From Amblyornis subalaris (taxonomy: Eukaryota > Chordata > Aves > Passeriformes > Ptilonorhynchidae), in NCBI GenBank assembly GCA_018881555.1, contig JACAXG010000025.1, positions 4,409,899 through 4,473,898 of the forward strand: DNA of 64,000 nucleotides, read 5' to 3'. Every line of letters starts with the position of its first letter. Position 1 is the first letter of the stretch. Both the position numbers and the translations under genes were made by a program. Below are positions 58,451 through 64,000 of the stretch, piece after piece. The notes below the pieces were generated by a model. The model did no database searches. It was given only the letters and a program-made list of their open reading frames with translations, and was not told the DNA's origin.

Positions 58451-60152
58451 TATTGGTCAACGTTATTCTGAAAAACACGTTGACATTAATAGCTGTGTGT
58501 TAAACATTTCAGAAGTGTTATCTTTGAATGAACTTCAGTGTAAACCTATTACTGAATTTGTCTGTGTCTTTAATTAAAAAAATAGTAAGTTCTTTTAAAT
58601 CATGTTTTCTTGGCCAGCTCAGTTACCTAGATGAAAAGTTGACTTTTGTGATGCAAATCACTAATGCTCAGTCTTGTTGGGGTTTTACAGCTGTGCCTCA
58701 AACAAGGATATAGAGACCTGATCCATTCTGAAAGGAATTAATTTACATTATGAGCTTGAGCGAGGGAGATGGGGATAGTGTGGCAATCCAAGATTTTCTG
58801 AACGCAAGAGTTAAAGCCACTTGGAATTGCTGCACCCCTCCAGGTACTGTGTGAGCTGCCTAAGATGGTATCATGCATCAAAAGCCCCTCACACATCCTG
58901 CTGCTCTGAAATCTCTGTGGTTTCTTTTATTAGTTAAGTTAGAAACCTCTAAACTTGAAAGTCGTCTTCTTCTTGGTAGGCACTCAACATTCAAATAGCT
59001 AGAGATGTGGACACATGAGAAACCCTTGTTTTCCTACTTTCCCCTCTATTATTTGGTGTTTAATTGGTCAGCATAATTTGTTGCTTGTAGATGCAAATGG
59101 AAGGACAAATACAAAAAGAACCCAGTAGTCATGGCAACAGAAAATATTTCATTTAGTCACAGAGCATGTGTGTAGAGATGGGCAACAGGAGCCTTCCTAG
59201 AATGGCTGCCAATTCACTTACCCTGTAAATAGAGAAATAAATACAGAGGCATAAAAATCCCTAAGCGTTGACATGTCCCTGTGCAGCTGGTTTAGCTTCA
59301 AATCAGAACTGTCTGTCATGTCTAGGTATTGTTTACTTTCTTCTGACCCATTATGTAAATATTGTTCTTAAAAGTGTGCTTTCACTTATTTTATGATTGA
59401 ACCTGCTTCCTTATATTGAGAGCTTCATCCCACAGAAATATGACAGATTTGTATATTACTGCAAAAAGTAAAATATTACAGGCAGATAACTGCTGAGGTC
59501 ATGCTCTAGAGATTTTCCAGGTTAGAACTCTGACATGGAGACTCATGATTTCTTGAAAAATGATCTCAGACTTCAATAAATCCAGCACATACTAGTCCAC
59601 AAAGTCATCCTTTGATTGTGAAGAACAGTCTGGTTTAATAAAGCCTAGTGGCGTTGCACATTTTGGAGCTTNTGGTACTGTGATGCACAGCGGTGACTAC
59701 ACCCACAGCCACAAAGTTTAAAAAAAAAAAAGAAGTATGAAAGTATAAAAGCTGAAGACATTGGGGTCAAAAATTTTGCAGATTCCAGAGAATCAGAAAG
59801 GACCCTTGATGGTCACACTATTTATTCATCCTTCCGCTCCCCATGCAGGAATTTTCTGTTTAAACATTATTCCATTGACTGTCCTTCCTTGTCTTGAGAA
59901 AGACCTCCAATGTCGCAAACCTGCTTGGGATATGAGCAGGGGGATGTGGCCCTTTTACATGGGACAGTGCTGGGAACACATGGAGTTTTGCCCGGGATGG
60001 ATGATGACCCAATTTATGGTTATCAGTTATGGTTTATCAGTTTATGGGTCAGGATTAGATACAGAATAGACTTCAATAGAGGTCCCTAGTAATTGCAGTG
60101 CAAACTTTCATTCCTGTTTGTACAAGTAGCCTGTATTTTTTTTATTCTTTAG
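58451..60152. other. Non-coding stretch
   Basis: No gene or repeat family is firm. The 102-codon frame at 59761-60069 is not recognised. Confidence 0.4.
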
Positions 60153-60223
60153 TCCCATTAAAAATAGACTACAAGGAGACTTGAGGAGCAGGACTGGTAT
60201 CAGCTGGTAACAGCTATAGGGAG
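60153..60223 (+). other. Exon-like segment, 71 bp, non-coding
   Basis: A long T-rich tract ending TTTATTCTTTAG at 60152 makes a strong acceptor, and GAG|GTAAGT at 60221-60229 makes a consensus donor. All three frames of the 71 bases contain a stop, so if it is an exon it belongs to a noncoding RNA or a UTR. It is the best splice-signal pair in the right half of the window. Chance pairing remains possible. Confidence 0.3.
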
Positions 60224-60611
60224 GTAAGTTTTCGTCTCAGTTATGTAAGTGTAAAACCACTTAATTTTTCTAGATTTATCATGGTGCAAGAATAAAATTA
60301 AATTAGGATTAATTAAATTAAAATCAAAACAACCACATTGTGAATTAATAATTCTAAACTAAACTACCAGTTTCAGGGGTATTACATTGGTGTCCTAGGA
60401 GATAGAATGTAGCTACTTTTTCCTGGGACAGCAGAGCAAATTTTCTCCAGTCATATGAACCCAATTATNTATTTATATTACACTACTTTTTCCTTTCTAT
60501 GTTATTGTATTAGAGCTGTTTTTTTTAAAATTTTGCGTAGCAGCAATCAATCTCTTCTTTAAATAAAAAAACAAAGACAACACACAGAAAAAAAAATTTA
60601 GCAAAAGTCGT

Positions 60612-60657
60612 GATAGTTTAGAAGATCCTTCTCAGATAGTTTAGAAGATCCTCCTCA
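60612..60657 (+). repeat. Tandem duplication, 23-bp unit
   Basis: GATAGTTTAGAAGATCCTTC plus TCA occurs at 60612-60634 and again at 60635-60657 with one base changed. It is a recent local duplication. Confidence 0.9.
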
Positions 60658-61857
60658 TGTTGAAAGTTGAAGACTTGTCAACATTCAAAACTAAAAATAT
60701 GCAGAATATCTTATAATCTCTTGTCTATGGCAAATGCAATATGCAAGTTAAAAGAGAATCCTGTGCTTTATGAATTTTCAGTTTTAAGTACAGAAAAGGT
60801 ATGATAAAAGGAGTAATGTACTAAGGAAGAGCTGGAAAGAATTTAGATTAAGAGATAAATAGCCCTTCTGCTAAATCACATCTGACTCCCAGGGAAGAAA
60901 AGTTTGTTGCTTCATACATGATGACACAGTGCCGAACGAAAACTTCCACGAAGGCATTTTACCTAAATAATTGCTTGTTACCAAATAGTGTGGGAGTGAG
61001 GTGGTTGGAGGACTTAATGAGACTTTTTGTGTGGCTCTCCTTAACTGTATGTGGCAGTCAGGTTGTACAAATCATTTTAGTAATGCATATGGTAGGCTAA
61101 TAACAGACAATGCTCTTCCCAATTAAAGCCACAATTTCTGCTAAGTTGTCAGGTAATACCAGGGCTGAAAGTCTGAAGGTATAAAATTCTGGAAGGGAAT
61201 GCTCTTGTACGTGGACATTGTGAACCTCAGATCACTGAGCCATGGAAGATTTAGGATACACAATCTTATTAACTCAAAGTCCAACCTTGCCCCCAGGACT
61301 AGATTAATTTACCATCCAAAGTGAACCCTCACACTCCCATCCTGGGATGAACATAAAGCTGACGGACAGCTTAGAACATTAGTCTGTCTACAGGCTCTTG
61401 TATGTGGTAAGGACAGTTCAAGCACAGATAAAATTTATTTCACCAATTAACTAGTTATTACCATCTTGGGTTTGCATGCTCAAACAAGAAATCTGCTGGG
61501 TTGGAAAATATTCACTTTGACGTTTCAGTAAATCACAGACTGATTTTTTATCTCCTTTTTGAGGTTCACTGATTGAATTTGCTGTCACTTTNGGTGTTAC
61601 AAATAAAGCTTCATGTGAACTCTCTTCAAGCCTCTCTGTAGTGATTATGTTACACACTTGTGCACTCTACTCACTGTAAGTCAACTGAGGCTGAACTGAG
61701 CTTTATCCCAGGCAGAAGAATTTTTTTTGGAAGAAATATTGAGTAAGAAAAATGAAGAATCAGACCCACGTTAANAACAGTAAGACTAATTAGTCTTCAG
61801 TCGAATATAATTTTTTTCAGTGGAATCATTGAAACATTGTTGAGACATGCTTGTCTA
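60658..61857. other. Non-coding stretch
   Basis: No gene or repeat is recognised. Ordinary AT-rich sequence. Confidence 0.45.
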
Positions 61858-61945
61858 CTTTACCACACCATTTGTGAATATGTTTATCAGCAGAGAGCTT
61901 TTACTTGCACAGATCCTTGTGGAACTCCACCGTTGATTTCGTCAC
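61858..61945 (-). mobile_element. Fossil LINE reverse-transcriptase fragment
   Basis: On the minus strand, the codons at 61908-61928 read GVPQGSV, the hallmark RT block 4 motif of CR1-clade and related LINEs, preceded by INGG. After one frameshift the sequence continues as SLLINIFTNGVVK, which parallels PLLFNIFINDL. The order and spacing of the two blocks are right for an RT. Stops and a frameshift make it inactive. Only about 90 bases are traceable, so the clade is inferred from the bird context. Confidence 0.6.
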
Positions 61946-64000
61946 TTATTACTACATTTTTCCAAATACAAAAAATTATTTTGAAAGGAAAAATTGAAAA
62001 TTCACTGAAGTAGACATATTTCTGCATGTGTAGAAATTTTGATTGGTATTTCAAAACCATTTTGTCTTGGAAAAACACATGTTCCATGACATAAACTTGC
62101 TTGAGATTCTAACTAAGAGGTAGAGAAAGGAAAAAACAGGAACTCTTATAAGTCAATGGACTCCAGTGATTATCTGTGAAGCCCTGTAGGGTATTGAGGC
62201 AATTGATTTCCATTAACAGTTATAGATACTGGTCATTCATCTCAAAGAGATGGTTTGGGAAGTCTCAGCCCTGCTGTAAAGTGTGACATTATCAATATTT
62301 GCCAGAGTATATCAATTGCTCTTTATATTCAGAGAATCTGGAGAAAGCCCCTGAAGAGAGATTAAAAGACTGAAGGATTTAGAGCCTCATAGCAATATCA
62401 AGGATTATCAAAGCATCTCTGTGCAGGAGAGCAGAATTGTTTTGTCAGACCATTCCCATCTCTGGGAGGCAGATTGGTCAAATCTCTTTGTAGAGAAGGG
62501 AAACACAGTCTCTGTTTGGATTATACCCAGCAGGAGACAGTTTAGCTCCTTTCGAAAGAGGAGCTTTAAAAGATTTCGTTTGAGAACCAGTCAGCTCAGA
62601 AAACATCGTATTACAATTGAGGACAATTAACATCTAACAAGAAGCACGTGGAGTTCGTGCTCAGTTTATGCTTCTTCATCTGGGGGGTCTCTTCTGTGCT
62701 CTCTCTGCCAGTTCCTATCAGCTTGGATTACCCTAAGCTTCAAGCATCCATGCAAGCAAAAGGTAATTACTTGAAGAGCAGCAAATCCAAGGGAGAGTCT
62801 CAAGGATGCTCTTATACTTTGTCTGATGCCTACCAATGTGTTGCCTGTGTCTGTTACAGGAATGCTCAGTCAAGTCATGTTAAGAAATTTAAATAAGTAC
62901 AAAGATTTTTCAAATGAGATGAGCAGTTTTACAAAGCACACGTAGGACACCAGCATGGTTGCTGTAACAAAATGCAAAGGCAGGCTGAGATCATTACAAG
63001 CTCTCAGGATCTCTGCTCCTCCAGTGTAGGTTCTCCTTCAATTCTCAAGGCCAGTGCANCTGCCTTCCTGAAAAAAACCACAGTGTAGTAGAAGGGGGTG
63101 AAAATGCCATGTATTTCTCTTCACACAACCTCTTTCCACTTTTCCAGTCCTNGGAGAGGTATTTGGCCCTTGAGGGGATCCTATCTAGATGTCCTCATAC
63201 TCGTGAAAGGTGACAGATCTCTTGTCTTTGAGAAACACGTCTGGACTTCCATTTAGCACCAAGATACAAGATTCTCTAGGGGCTCTGTGATCCCCGTTTT
63301 GTTTCTGTTACAATCCAGCCATGCTGACCAGATCATCTGCTGAGGAGTTTGGATTATTTTGCCGTTTCTCATGTCCTTTTATTTTACTTTGGTTTTGTGC
63401 TGTTCCTTGATGCTCCAGGCTCAGAATTATCTTTCTTTTACTATTTCTCTGCTCTGCCCTTATAGACTCCTAGGCACTGTGCAGAATGAGTACTTGTATT
63501 CAGTCCGAAGCTTTCTTAAGTTTATTTCCATCTACTTGCTNCAGTCTTCAAAATGCCTCAGACCAATTCAGTTTTGACCCCATCCCATCAGGGNCTGGAA
63601 TTAGTGGGGTAGTTTGAGATTATGCTGCTCCTTCCTCACAACTGAAGGGACAGGTCCTTTGCAGTACCTCTCTCATATCCAGAGAGGGACAGATGTTTTC
63701 CACAGTCCCAGCTCTTACTCTTTCTTGAGAAACCACACTGCCTTTTCTTGCAGGCGTCTCACACCCTTCAGAACCACAGGCCCTTCCTTGTTCTGCCCCT
63801 GGAATTTCTCCAGGGCCGGGTCACCCACTGCTTTGCTTGGCCAGAAATGGCTAATAAAAAAAAGTATACTATNGAGATTACTGATAATTAAAAGGCATTA
63901 AATACAACTGTATGGAAATAATGTATTTTAGTGTGTAGAAGGTTAAATGAGAATGTTTTTAAAATGTTCTTTTAAAGTGATAAATTTTCCCAATGGAAAA
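61946..64000. other. Non-coding stretch to the window edge
   Basis: No gene, repeat family or RNA is recognised. Frames of 69-95 codons (62421-62630, 62648-62896, 63614-63901) have no domains. A hydrophobic 82-codon frame begins at 62648 with EFVLSLCFFIWGVSSVLSLP, signal-peptide-like, but with no supporting context. Confidence 0.4.

Noticed and set aside
59775..59815. CCAGAGAATCAGAAAGGACC as a CR1 end
   Set aside because: Only the first words resemble a reverse CR1 terminus, and the following sequence does not.
1..64000. CRISPR arrays, bacterial operons, ribosome binding sites
   Set aside because: The sequence is vertebrate in character. No regularly spaced repeats or prokaryotic gene organisation are present.

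Overview
The window reads as vertebrate, most probably bird, nuclear DNA that is intergenic or deep-intronic. The main evidence is the repeats. Several CR1 LINE 3' ends of the avian type are present. There is also an ERVL-type LTR tail of the kind common in birds, a short LTR with a 6-bp target duplication, and no Alu, B1 or L1 sequence that I could see. The background is AT-rich, repeat-poor and CpG-poor. No complete protein-coding gene, tRNA, rRNA, snRNA or recognisable microRNA was found. Isolated single N bases are scattered throughout and interrupt some reading frames. The many open frames of 60-140 codons overlap on both strands and match nothing I recognise, so I treat them as chance.

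Layout. 0-7 kb: a GC/CpG-rich block at about 0.77-1.04 kb ending in a TATA-like motif, a probable conserved noncoding element at 2.15-2.64 kb, two CR1 3' ends (4.4 and 5.6 kb) and the best-defined mobile element, a 219-bp solo LTR at 6595-6813. 9-19 kb: an older CR1-like end (9.8 kb), an inverted-repeat cluster (12.2 kb), the ERVL-type LTR tail with a long near-perfect palindrome beside it (13.4-13.7 kb), a 286-bp CR1 (14.3 kb), a putative reverse-oriented LTR (15.3-15.7 kb), a candidate conserved element (16.9-17.2 kb) and a reverse-strand CR1 end (18.6 kb). 19-41 kb: mostly featureless, with a perfect ATGG microsatellite at 25.0 kb and candidate conserved elements at 29.8-30.1 and 33.7-34.0 kb. 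41-46 kb: a CR1 3' end, a CR1 reverse-transcriptase fossil on the minus strand, the longest stop-free frame in the window (which has no methionine codon) and a small CpG-rich island with an exon-like segment bounded by good splice signals. 46-64 kb: AT-rich DNA with two or three exon-like segments (52.6, 58.1, 60.2 kb), an A/T-rich probable conserved element at 57.6-58.1 kb and a second LINE reverse-transcriptase fossil at 61.9 kb.

The combination of AT-rich blocks dense in homeodomain-type TAATTA cores, one small CpG island and a few noncoding-exon-like segments suggests regulatory DNA, perhaps around a developmental gene, with one or more non-coding transcripts. That is inference: no gene identity can be assigned from the sequence alone. 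No previously undescribed system can be demonstrated. The observations most worth checking are the solo LTR carrying two identical CArG boxes, the CpG island with its adjoining exon-like segment, and the noncoding exon candidate at 60.2 kb.
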